NCBI GenBank assembly: GCA_005787585.1
Contig: SYAL01000003.1
Location: 1-61,590, forward strand
DNA length: 61,590 nt
Origin: Bacteroidota bacterium
Lineage (GTDB): Bacteria > Bacteroidota > Bacteroidia > B-17B0 > Aurantibacillaceae
Direction: 5' to 3'
Both the position numbers and the translations under genes were made by a program. Position 1 is the first letter of the stretch, and every line of letters starts with the position of its first letter. Below, in pieces: positions 36,373 to 45,132 of the stretch. The notes under the pieces are model-generated. The model saw nothing but the letters and a program-made list of their open reading frames with translations, ran no database searches and was not told where the DNA came from.

Positions 36373-37160
36373 ATTTTTAAATATTTTTTAATTATCAAAT
36401 TAAATTCTTTTTTTAACAAATGATTACTACCACTAATTTCTTTACCATATAACCAATTTTCTCCACCAGAAAAATCATTAATATTTCCACCTGCTTCCTT
36501 AACTATTATTGATCCAGCTGCTACATCCCAGGCATTAAGATTATACTCAAAAAATGCATCAACTCTGCCACATGCTAAATAACATAAATCAGTTGCTGCA
36601 GAACCAATTCGTCGAATGCCATGAGTATTTTTAATAAAGTATTCTAATGCTTCTAAATAATTTTTTAATCGGCTAAAATTGTTAATAGGAAAACCGGTGG
36701 CTACTAAACTTTCAGATAAATTTTTTCTTTCCGATACATGTATCTTTTTTCCATTTAAAAAAGCACCATTTCCTTTAATTGCATAAAAACATTCCTCACG
36801 ACTTACTTCATAAACAACACCTAAAATTATTTCACCCTTATACTCTAATCCAATACTCACAGAGTAGCATGGTATTCCATGAACAAAATTTGTTGTCCCA
36901 TCTAAAGGGTCTACTATCCAATTATAATTCTTTGATTCTGAAATACTATTTTCTTCAACCAAAAAACCTGCATCTGGCATAATTTTCTTTAGTTCTTCAA
37001 TAATTTTTTTTTCAGAAGTTTTATCTACATAACTTACTAAATCATTCCACCCTTTAATCTCAACTTTATTATAAATAAAATTTTTTTGTTCTTTTTTAAT
37101 AAATTCACCAGCTTTTTTTGCTGCAATAATTGTTTGTTCAAGAATAATTTCAAAATTCAT
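36369..37160 (-). CDS. Inositol monophosphatase family protein
   Basis: A 263-residue magnesium-dependent phosphatase. Metal ligands are visible: E70 in FLVEENS, D84 and D87 in VDPLDGTTNF, and the distal aspartate in LNAWDVAAGSIIVKEAGG. The protein is full length. E. coli SuhB is a relative, but the true substrate here (inositol phosphate, other sugar phosphate or PAP) is not determined by the sequence. It is divergent from the MATE gene with 81 bases between them. Confidence 0.93.
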   Translation of the reverse strand: MNFEIILEQTIIAAKKAGEFIKKEQKNFIYNKVEIKGWNDLVSYVDKTSEKKIIEELKKIMPDAGFLVEENSISESKNYNWIVDPLDGTTNFVHGIPCYSVSIGLEYKGEIILGVVYEVSREECFYAIKGNGAFLNGKKIHVSERKNLSESLVATGFPINNFSRLKNYLEALEYFIKNTHGIRRIGSAATDLCYLACGRVDAFFEYNLNAWDVAAGSIIVKEAGGNINDFSGGENWLYGKEISGSNHLLKKEFNLIIKKYLKI

Positions 37161-37181
37161 TTATTTTATTCTTTTAGATTA

Positions 37182-37238
37182 ATGGTATAAAGTTATTTAA
37201 TAATCTTCCATTTAGTATATCTTTACAAACTTTACCAT
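37182..37238 (+). promoter_or_regulatory. Possible leader hairpin before the MATE gene
   Basis: ATGGTA-AAGTT (37182-37194, with TA bulged at 37188-37189) can pair with AACTTTACCAT (37228-37238). That gives 11 base pairs around a 33-base loop, ending three bases before the start codon. If transcription begins upstream of 37182 this would hinder ribosome access. No promoter was identified, so it may be chance. Confidence 0.3.
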
Positions 37239-37241
37239 AAA

Positions 37242-38591
37242 ATGTTTTCTATAAATAATCACATCAAAAATACTATTTATTTAGCTTGGCCACTTGTAAT
37301 TACCCAAGTTGGCTATATCATAACAGGGATGGTAGACACATTTTTTTTAGGAAAAATTGGTTCAGCTGAACAAGCGGCATGTATTTTGTCAAATAATTTA
37401 TACATTTTATTATTGGTATTTGGTATTGGAGTTAGTTATGCAACAACGCCACTTGTTACATCTGCTAATCAAAATATGGACTTACTTAAAAAAGCATCTT
37501 TATTTAAAAACTCAATTTTTTTAAACGTTTCTGTTTCAATTATTTGTTTTATAGTTTTGTTCATATCTTCCGGTCTTTTAAAATATATGCATCAGCCTGA
37601 AGACGTAATTAAATTGGCGGTTCCTTTTTTTAATGTTCTTATTTTTTCTATGATACCCATTTCACTTTTTTTTACTTGTAAACAATACTGCGAAGGATTA
37701 AGTAATACCCGTATGGCATTGTTCATTAGCATTATTGGTAACATAATTAATATTGTTTTAAATTATTTATTGATTTATGGAAAATTTGGCTTTCCAGAAT
37801 TAGGATATATAGGTTCTGCCTGGGCTTCATTTATTTCACGTGTTTTTATGGGTTTTTCTTTTCTATATTTAATTTTTAAATCTCCAATAACCAAAGAAAT
37901 TTCGGCTGTTTACAATACAGTTAAAATCAATAAAAAGGAATTATTTCATCTTGCAAAAATTGGATTAAATGCAGGCCTTCAGCTAACATTTGAAGTAGCT
38001 GCATTTGTAATAGCTGGTTTAATGTCTGGTATTTTTGGTAAAGAACAAATCGATGCTCACGGAATAGCTTTAAGCATCGCCTCTTTTACCTATATGTTTG
38101 CAAGTGGAATAAGTAGTGCTTCAACCATTAGAATTGGAGTATATAAAGCACAAGAAAATTGGCTCGAAATAAAACAAGCAGCTTTCTCTTCAATTAAATT
38201 AGTTATGTTAATTATGGGTGGTTTTACTATTTTATTTTTGATGATTAATAATTTTTTACCTAAAGTTTTTAGTTCTGATTTACAAATTGTTAATCTTGCA
38301 TCTAAATTATTAATCATTGCGGCATTGTTTCAATTATTCGATGGTATTCAAGTAACCATTGTTGGAGTTTTAAGAGGGCTCGAAGATTCTAAAATTCCAA
38401 CATTAATAAGTTTAGTTGGCTACTGGATTATTGCTCTCCCTTTAGCTTATTGGCTCGCCTTTATTTTAAAATATGAAACCTTAGGTGTTTGGATCGGACT
38501 TTTAGTTTCACTTATTTTTGTAGCTTTAGTTTTATTTTGGCGATTAAATTATATGATCAATAAAAATTTAAAAATTAACAGTTTTAAATAA
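37242..38591 (+). CDS. MATE family efflux transporter
   Basis: A 449-residue cation-coupled multidrug exporter with 12 membrane helices in two halves. The opening TIYLAWPLVITQVGYIITGM then VDTFFLGKIGS (about 28-40) and the second-half counterpart LFDGIQVTIVGVLRGLEDSKIP are typical NorM/MATE sequences. Substrates are unknown. It is monocistronic and converges on recJ with 18 bases between the stops. Confidence 0.94.
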   Translation: MFSINNHIKNTIYLAWPLVITQVGYIITGMVDTFFLGKIGSAEQAACILSNNLYILLLVFGIGVSYATTPLVTSANQNMDLLKKASLFKNSIFLNVSVSIICFIVLFISSGLLKYMHQPEDVIKLAVPFFNVLIFSMIPISLFFTCKQYCEGLSNTRMALFISIIGNIINIVLNYLLIYGKFGFPELGYIGSAWASFISRVFMGFSFLYLIFKSPITKEISAVYNTVKINKKELFHLAKIGLNAGLQLTFEVAAFVIAGLMSGIFGKEQIDAHGIALSIASFTYMFASGISSASTIRIGVYKAQENWLEIKQAAFSSIKLVMLIMGGFTILFLMINNFLPKVFSSDLQIVNLASKLLIIAALFQLFDGIQVTIVGVLRGLEDSKIPTLISLVGYWIIALPLAYWLAFILKYETLGVWIGLLVSLIFVALVLFWRLNYMINKNLKINSFK

Positions 38592-38609
38592 TTTATTATG
38601 CTCATTAAA

Positions 38610-40319
38610 TCACTCGCTTACTTTAAAATCTTCTACAACTAATTGAATAGTTTTAATGCTATTGAATTCGTTTTCCTGAATTTTAAATACAATATCCATC
38701 GGTACTTTGCGCTGAAAAAAATGGATAAAATCTCCTTTATTATAAGCAATTGCGTTAAATCTTATATTAGGATTTGATTTTTGAAATAATTCTAATTTGA
38801 GATGATTTTTCCCAAACACTTTTCCCCAGCCTGTTTCGTAAACTTGTTTGCTTAATAATACAGGCGTCATATTTTCTGGTCCATGTGGGGCAAATTGTTT
38901 AATTATTCTTAGAAGTTTATCGTTTATTTCGTGAAATTCTATTTCAGTATCTATTTCTATTTTTGGGATGAGTTGATCCTCAGTAATTGATTCTGAAACT
39001 ATTTTTTCAAATTTTATCTGGAATGGTTTAATATTTTCTTTGTTTAAGGTTAGCCCCGCTGCATATTTATGACCCCCGAATTGTTCAAGCAAATCACTGC
39101 ATTTCTCTATCGCGTTATATACATCAAAATCTTTTACACTTCTTGCGCTTCCACTAATTTTACCATCACTTTCGGTTAATATAATCGTTGGCCGATAATA
39201 TTTTTCTATTAATCTAGAAGCAACAATACCTACAATTCCTTTATGCCATTTATTATTAAATAATACTGTAGTTTTTTTTAAAAGTGATAACGGATCGTTT
39301 TCCAAAATAGCGAATGCTTCTTGGGTAGTTTCTGAATCTATATCTTTTCTTTGTGTATTAGTTTCGTTAATAGCTTTTGCATATTCAAATGCCAAAGAAT
39401 CATCTTCACATGATAATAACTCAACCGATTTACTGCCGTGCTCAATTCTTCCTGCAGCATTTATTCTTGGTGCAAGTTTAAAAACTAATGTGCTAATATT
39501 AACTGGATTCTTTTGTTCATTCAAATTTAATAAAGCTTTTATTCCTGGTCTGGGAGAATTATTTATTATTTCTAGCCCATAGTGAGCCATAATTCTATTT
39601 TCTCCTGTTATCGGAACCACATCAGCAGCAATGCTTGTGGCAACTAAATCTAAATACTGATAACATTCATCGGGTCTCAATCCTTCAATTATTGAGTAAG
39701 CTTGTATTAATTTGAATCCTATTCCTGCTCCACTCAATTCTTTGTATGGATAATTGCAGTCTAATTGTTTTTGATCTAGTATAGAATAAGCATCAGGTAA
39801 AATGTTTCCTGGTAAATGATGATCACAAATTATAAAATCAATACCATTTTTATTTGCATATTCTATTTTATCATTTGCTTTTATACCACAATCTAATGCA
39901 ATAATTAAACTAATATTATTTTGTTTAGCATAATCAATTCCTTTCAAAGATATGCCATACCCTTCTTTATATCGATCTGGTATATAGTAGCTGATTTTTT
40001 CGATATATTGTTTAAAGAAACTATATACAATACTAACCGCAGTCGTTCCATCAACATCATAGTCTCCGTATATCATAACGCATTCATTTTTTAAAATTGC
40101 GGCTTGTATACGTTCTATTGCCAAATGCATCCCTTTCATTAAGAAGGGGTCGTGCAATTGTTTTAAATCCGGTCTAAAAAAAGATTTTGCTTCTGAATAA
40201 CTGTTAATTTGACGTTGTTTTAATAATTGAGCAACAATTCTATTAACATTTAATTGCATTTGTAAATCTCCAGCAATTTGGACATTTATTTGTTCAGCTA
40301 TTCTCCACTGTTTTTCCAA
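38610..40319 (-). CDS. recJ: Single-stranded-DNA exonuclease RecJ
   Basis: A 569-residue DHH-family 5'-3' exonuclease of recombination and mismatch repair. Metal-binding motifs are DYDVDGT (86-92), ALDCGI (141-146) and the DHH triad (166-168) in ICDHHLPG. The DHHA1 domain includes FGGHKYAAGLTL with the GGH motif, and the C-terminal OB-fold follows. Length is normal. It lies nine bases after the YebC-family stop on the same strand, likely the second gene of that unit. Confidence 0.97.
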   Translation of the reverse strand: MEKQWRIAEQINVQIAGDLQMQLNVNRIVAQLLKQRQINSYSEAKSFFRPDLKQLHDPFLMKGMHLAIERIQAAILKNECVMIYGDYDVDGTTAVSIVYSFFKQYIEKISYYIPDRYKEGYGISLKGIDYAKQNNISLIIALDCGIKANDKIEYANKNGIDFIICDHHLPGNILPDAYSILDQKQLDCNYPYKELSGAGIGFKLIQAYSIIEGLRPDECYQYLDLVATSIAADVVPITGENRIMAHYGLEIINNSPRPGIKALLNLNEQKNPVNISTLVFKLAPRINAAGRIEHGSKSVELLSCEDDSLAFEYAKAINETNTQRKDIDSETTQEAFAILENDPLSLLKKTTVLFNNKWHKGIVGIVASRLIEKYYRPTIILTESDGKISGSARSVKDFDVYNAIEKCSDLLEQFGGHKYAAGLTLNKENIKPFQIKFEKIVSESITEDQLIPKIEIDTEIEFHEINDKLLRIIKQFAPHGPENMTPVLLSKQVYETGWGKVFGKNHLKLELFQKSNPNIRFNAIAYNKGDFIHFFQRKVPMDIVFKIQENEFNSIKTIQLVVEDFKVSE

Positions 40320-40328
40320 AAAATAAAT

Positions 40329-41042
40329 TTAAGCTATATTATGATAAACTGCTTCAATATCATCATCTTCCTCCATTTTTTCAATCATAGCCATGACTTC
40401 TGCTTCTTGATCCGGACTGAGTTCTTTAACTGTTGTTGGAATATAAATTTTACTTGTTTCAATTACAGAAATTTTTCGATTTTCTAAAGCAGTTTGTATT
40501 TTTCCAAAATCATTAAACTGAACCTGAATAATAAATTGATTTTGGTCTTCATCCATCGTAATATCTTCTAATCCAAAATCAATTAATTCTAATTCTAAAT
40601 CATCTTTTTCTATACCTGTAGCATCAATTTTAAATAAAACAATGTGATCAAACATAAAACTAACAGAGCCCTTGGTTCCAAGAGAGCCATTAGCTCGATT
40701 AAAATATAATCTTACACTCGCTACTGTTCGGGTAGGGTTGTTCGAAGTACACTCTACTAAAACAGGAACCCCATGAGGGGCATAACCTTCATAAAGAATT
40801 TCTTCATAATTACTTGAGTCTTTTTCGCTAGCTCGTTTTATTGCTGATTCAACATTTACTTTTGGCATATTAATTGCCTTAGCATTTTGCATAATCATTC
40901 TTAATCTTGGGTTGCTTTCAGGATTTGGCCCTCCAGCTTTTACAGCGATAACTATTTCTCGGCCTAATTTTGTAAAAGCTTTAGCCATTTTGGCATATCT
41001 CTTAAACATAGTTGCCTTTCTAGTTTGAAATATTCTTCCCAT
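40329..41042 (-). CDS. YebC/PmpR family protein
   Basis: A 237-residue member of the YebC/TACO1 family, whose members act as transcription regulators or in relief of ribosome stalling at prolines. The start GRIFQTRKATMFKRYAKMAK is a shortened form of the family's usual K-W opening, with the typical RLRMIMQNAKAINMPKVNVE (about 62-81) and YEGYAPHGVPVLVEC (103-117). The acidic C-terminus is normal. It is the first gene of a unit with recJ. Confidence 0.93.
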   Translation of the reverse strand: MGRIFQTRKATMFKRYAKMAKAFTKLGREIVIAVKAGGPNPESNPRLRMIMQNAKAINMPKVNVESAIKRASEKDSSNYEEILYEGYAPHGVPVLVECTSNNPTRTVASVRLYFNRANGSLGTKGSVSFMFDHIVLFKIDATGIEKDDLELELIDFGLEDITMDEDQNQFIIQVQFNDFGKIQTALENRKISVIETSKIYIPTTVKELSPDQEAEVMAMIEKMEEDDDIEAVYHNIA

Positions 41043-41160
41043 TATTTTTAACTAATAAATTTACAAGATAATTTTTTTTGAATCAATTTTGAACCTAAAT
41101 ATTTTATAAACCTTCTTAAGAATAAAAATTAATAAATTAAATAGGATTATCTGATAAAAA

Positions 41161-41186
41161 AAACCGGTTTTAAACCGGTTTTTTTT
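41161..41186. terminator. Bidirectional terminator after the type-B adhesin gene
   Basis: AAACCGG (41161-41167) and CCGGTTT (41175-41181) form a perfect stem around TTTTAAA. T runs follow on both strands. It lies directly beyond the adhesin stop at 41188 and also shields the YebC-recJ unit from read-through. Confidence 0.85.
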
Positions 41187-41187
41187 G

Positions 41188-44100
41188 TTAGCGATACAAG
41201 CTTAAATTTCCTTTAGTATTATAATCAAGCCCATCTTTTCCTTTTGCAGTTATGATATAAAAATAGGTTCCCTCAGCAACATCTTTACCAGTTTGATTTT
41301 TACCGTCCCAAGCTATATTTCCAGTGTTACTTGTCAATTCATAAACTTTATTTCCCCATCTATCATAAATTAACGCTGTAATTTCTGTCAGATTAGAAGC
41401 CTTTAAAAAGAAAATATCATTGCTGCCATCTCCGTTAGGAGTAAATACGTTAGGCACTTCTAATTTAGATGGAATATCAACTACAATAACTTTTTTGTAA
41501 ACATCCTGACACAAACCTTTATTATTAAATATAGTTACGGTGTAAGTTCCTGGTTGAGTATAAATTGATGATGGTGTTATAGAAGATGAAGGCGTAATTG
41601 AGCTAGTTCCATTTCCAAAATTCCATACTGAATTAATCGGAATTGATGAGCTAATTGTTGAAGATGAAGTTGAATTGTTAGTAAAATTAACTGTTAATGG
41701 AGCAAATCCGATTATCTTATCTGGAGTAAAATTAGAGGTTAAACTTCCATTTTTTACTGAAACAGTTCCTGTTGTTTTACATCCATTTGAAGGATTTAGA
41801 ACTTCTAGCTCATATATGCCTGCAGAATTTACATTTAAAATTGAGTTTGTTATGGCACTTGTAGACGAAGTTCCGCTACCCTCTGTACGCCATAAAAATG
41901 TAAAATTACTATTTGCATTACTAATTATTGCATTTATAGCTACAGTTGCCGTTCCACAATCTAAGAAAAATGGCTCTGGACCTACTGGATTATTTACAAC
42001 GGGAAATATTCTATTATCAGCAATTGAAACTGTTCCACTTCCAAAACAGCCATTATTTAAATTTTTAGCTGTTAATGTATAAACACCAGGAATGTAAGCA
42101 TTATAATTAGAGGTTAAAGATTCACTAAATTGAGGCGGAGGCCCTTCCCATAAATAACCTTGTATAATTTGTGTATTTGGAAAATTTGAAGGAGATTGAC
42201 TGGAACTGGTATTAGTTAATACCACACTTGATGTGTTACAAGCGATAACTGTTGAGCTTAAAGATATTCCTACTTTAGGAGGAAATATGTTTTGATACAT
42301 CGGTATGATTGACGAACTCTTGCATGTATTATTATTATCAATTACCGTAAGTGTATAATTGGCTACTAGTGTATTGGTTGTGTTACTTGTTGTAATAATT
42401 GTAATCGGAATACCTTGCAAATTTCCTGGTGCAGTTGGAAATGACCAATTATAACTTACATTTGGGGTTAAACTAGCACCTTCTAATTTTACTGTTGGGG
42501 TAGCACAAGTTAGTGTTTGATTAGGAACAATAGCCTCAACATTTGGTGCAAATGTATTTTGAACAATTGATATTGGAACTTTTGTTCTGCAATTTGTAGC
42601 ATTATCTTGCACCACAACAGTCCATGTACCTGGTAAAGTAACATTTGTAATGGTAGGCGCTGAATTTGTTGAGAACAATGTTGATGATCCAGGAGGTAAA
42701 AAAGTGTAACTCACTGCACCACCAGGCACCGGACTTGTTGCAGCATTTGAAATATTTACAGTAATCATACTTTTTGTACCGCAACCTAATGTAAAGTTGG
42801 ATGGACTATTTACACTAAATGTAGGTAATTCTGGTGCCGCAGTAATTGTAAAAGTTTTAGTGACTTTACAACCGTTTAATAAATTAATTAATACATGAGT
42901 ATAAGTTCCTGGACCAGGTGAAAAAATTGCTACTTGTGATGTAACAGTAACGGTTCCTCCAAGTGGAGACATAAAATCATGCTGAACATTTATAGAGGGG
43001 CTTAAAGCGGTTGCAGTAACAGTAACTACAACTGAATTGGTACAGGTAATATTCTGTAATAAAGGAGAAACTGAAGAAGAGGGAGGTGTGAAGTTGGATC
43101 CTATAGAAATTGTTTTTGTAACACCACAACCACTTACAGGATCAAAACCAGTTACTGTATAATTTCCAGGCGTAGTTATTGTTACAGGAGTTCCTGAATA
43201 GGATGCTCCCGCAGAAACCCAAATATAATCAATTGCACCATATGTATATGTGGACAATGCATTTATTTCAACGGATGTGTTATTACAAGTTAGGCTGGTT
43301 GTTCCAGTAACGTTCTGTAAAGTAAAAGTTGGAATCGGTGCTGCAGGATTAACACTAACTGTTGCAATAACCAAACAACCTAATGGGTCCGTTGCCGAAA
43401 TATTAACAACGCTTGGAGCAGGTCCAGGTGGAATTGAATAAGTACCAACAGTAGTTCCTGCATTAATTGTTAATGGAGGTGGAGACCAAACTATTGTTGA
43501 GGGAACTGCTGCAGATCCTGATGGCGTAATTGTAACTACAGCAGTTGTTGAACCGCATACTGCTTGAACTATTGATGCAGCTAACAATGGGGCTGGTGTA
43601 ATAGTTGCTGAAATAATACGTTGAATGGGCGAGCAAGACCCCTGAGGATTCATAAATAGTGTGTATGTACCAGAAATATTAGTGATATAACAGATATTTG
43701 TTAGTGATGGAGCTGCAAAAGCAGGACTAACCCCTGGACCAGCCCATGAGTAGGGCCCTAAACCAGAAGATGCGCAAAGTGTAGCACCTGCTGCACCACA
43801 TGTTGGAACAGTTACGTTGCCAGAACCAGCACCATAAGGAGTTCCATTACCATAAATAACCATTGGACCGCATTGAGCATCAAAATATATATAACCATAA
43901 TGACCACTTGCGTCACAATCATTTGCTATTATATCAATGGTAATGTTTTGTCCAATATATGCGCTCAAATCCATCGAATTTATTTGCCACTTATTAAATA
44001 CTACACCTGAATTGACAGAAGCTGGAACTCCCGAAATAGCATTTAGAAAATTAATTCCGTTTACAGTGTAATTTTGACAACTTTGACTTGGTCCAGCAGC

Positions 44101-44922
44101 AGAATAACTAGGACAGGCAATAACTGAATTAGTAGTTGCATTAGTTAGTTTAATTTGAAATGCTCCTGCACTACAACAAGAGTGTCCAGTACTAGTCACA
44201 AAAATAAAGGCAAATTGAAACAAGGCATTATTTGATGTAACAGCAAAAGTTTTTGAAAGTTTTTCTACACTATATGCTTGAACGCCCAATCCTTGACTGT
44301 TAATTCTAATAAATTTATCTCCAAACATAGGTTGACTTATCTGAGGGTTATTCAGAGCCGCATTAGGATTAGAAGGTGTAGTTCCAAATACTGAAAAGAT
44401 CGGATATGTAGAGCCAATAATTGGATCTATAATGCCATTGGGCGCAGAAATTAATTCTGATTCAACAGGATTATTTGTACAGCAACCATTTAGGTTACAA
44501 GCATTATTTGGAGGATTTACATTTCCTCTTGTTACAGTCCAACCCGTAATTTGATTTTGTGCAGTTACAGATCCGGCAGTAGAAGCCTCAAAATCTTCAT
44601 TTGTACATCCTGGAACTATACTTAATTTAGCAGCAGTATTAAAACTATAAGGTGAGTTTTTTATTGGTTTTGGCCAAAGATTATATCTGTCATTAATATA
44701 CGCACGTTTTAACTGATACATTTTAACTTTAAATTCAGCACCTAAGTATTGTTCAGAAATTGCTGAAGCTCTGGCGGCATCTTCTTCAAATCCTTTCAAT
44801 GAATCTTTATCAAAAATGTGAAAATACATTGGATCTAATTTGAAATCTTGAGCCAAACTTTTATTAACAAAAGAGATTAAAATAAAAATAGTGATGGTAA
44901 TAATTTTTTTTAACTTATTCAT
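41188..44922 (-). CDS. Large secreted adhesin-like protein with type B (gliding motility-associated) sorting domain
   Basis: A 1244-residue secreted protein with a signal peptide ending at SLAQ (residue 25). The N-terminal part (about 110-365) resembles a lectin-like or jelly-roll domain found in such adhesins (NAALNNPQISQPMFGDKFIR). Many Ig/PKD-like repeats of about 80 residues follow; the last PKD has GFAPLTVNFTNNS and VWNFGNGTSS. The final 85 residues are a type B sorting domain: VFTPNGDGSNDIFF, IYDRWGNKVYE, WDGKNQTGKDVAEGTYFY. Such proteins are exported by type IX secretion and held at the surface. TATATTTG on the minus strand (44966-44973) could be the -7 box. Adhesion or motility is inferred only. 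Confidence 0.92.
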   Translation of the reverse strand: MNKLKKIITITIFILISFVNKSLAQDFKLDPMYFHIFDKDSLKGFEEDAARASAISEQYLGAEFKVKMYQLKRAYINDRYNLWPKPIKNSPYSFNTAAKLSIVPGCTNEDFEASTAGSVTAQNQITGWTVTRGNVNPPNNACNLNGCCTNNPVESELISAPNGIIDPIIGSTYPIFSVFGTTPSNPNAALNNPQISQPMFGDKFIRINSQGLGVQAYSVEKLSKTFAVTSNNALFQFAFIFVTSTGHSCCSAGAFQIKLTNATTNSVIACPSYSAAGPSQSCQNYTVNGINFLNAISGVPASVNSGVVFNKWQINSMDLSAYIGQNITIDIIANDCDASGHYGYIYFDAQCGPMVIYGNGTPYGAGSGNVTVPTCGAAGATLCASSGLGPYSWAGPGVSPAFAAPSLTNICYITNISGTYTLFMNPQGSCSPIQRIISATITPAPLLAASIVQAVCGSTTAVVTITPSGSAAVPSTIVWSPPPLTINAGTTVGTYSIPPGPAPSVVNISATDPLGCLVIATVSVNPAAPIPTFTLQNVTGTTSLTCNNTSVEINALSTYTYGAIDYIWVSAGASYSGTPVTITTPGNYTVTGFDPVSGCGVTKTISIGSNFTPPSSSVSPLLQNITCTNSVVVTVTATALSPSINVQHDFMSPLGGTVTVTSQVAIFSPGPGTYTHVLINLLNGCKVTKTFTITAAPELPTFSVNSPSNFTLGCGTKSMITVNISNAATSPVPGGAVSYTFLPPGSSTLFSTNSAPTITNVTLPGTWTVVVQDNATNCRTKVPISIVQNTFAPNVEAIVPNQTLTCATPTVKLEGASLTPNVSYNWSFPTAPGNLQGIPITIITTSNTTNTLVANYTLTVIDNNNTCKSSSIIPMYQNIFPPKVGISLSSTVIACNTSSVVLTNTSSSQSPSNFPNTQIIQGYLWEGPPPQFSESLTSNYNAYIPGVYTLTAKNLNNGCFGSGTVSIADNRIFPVVNNPVGPEPFFLDCGTATVAINAIISNANSNFTFLWRTEGSGTSSTSAITNSILNVNSAGIYELEVLNPSNGCKTTGTVSVKNGSLTSNFTPDKIIGFAPLTVNFTNNSTSSSTISSSIPINSVWNFGNGTSSITPSSSITPSSIYTQPGTYTVTIFNNKGLCQDVYKKVIVVDIPSKLEVPNVFTPNGDGSNDIFFLKASNLTEITALIYDRWGNKVYELTSNTGNIAWDGKNQTGKDVAEGTYFYIITAKGKDGLDYNTKGNLSLYR

Positions 44923-45132
44923 AATTATATTTTTAAATTACTTATTAAATATACAACTATTATGCCAAATATAAAAATTTGTTAAAATTGATAAATTATT
45001 TCACTCTATTTTATTTCAAAAAGATCTCAATTTTGTGTATTTGTATTTTTATTTTATTTCTCCTTCTTATCTAAAAATCAAATTTTAAAATATTTTTTAA
45101 GGGTTTTTTTATTTACTTTGTCCATAATCAAA

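Noticed and set aside
41675..42082. A 135-codon open frame opposite the type-B adhesin gene
   Set aside because: It is a shadow frame caused by the Thr/Ser/Val/Pro-rich repeats of the real gene. It has no recognisable protein features.
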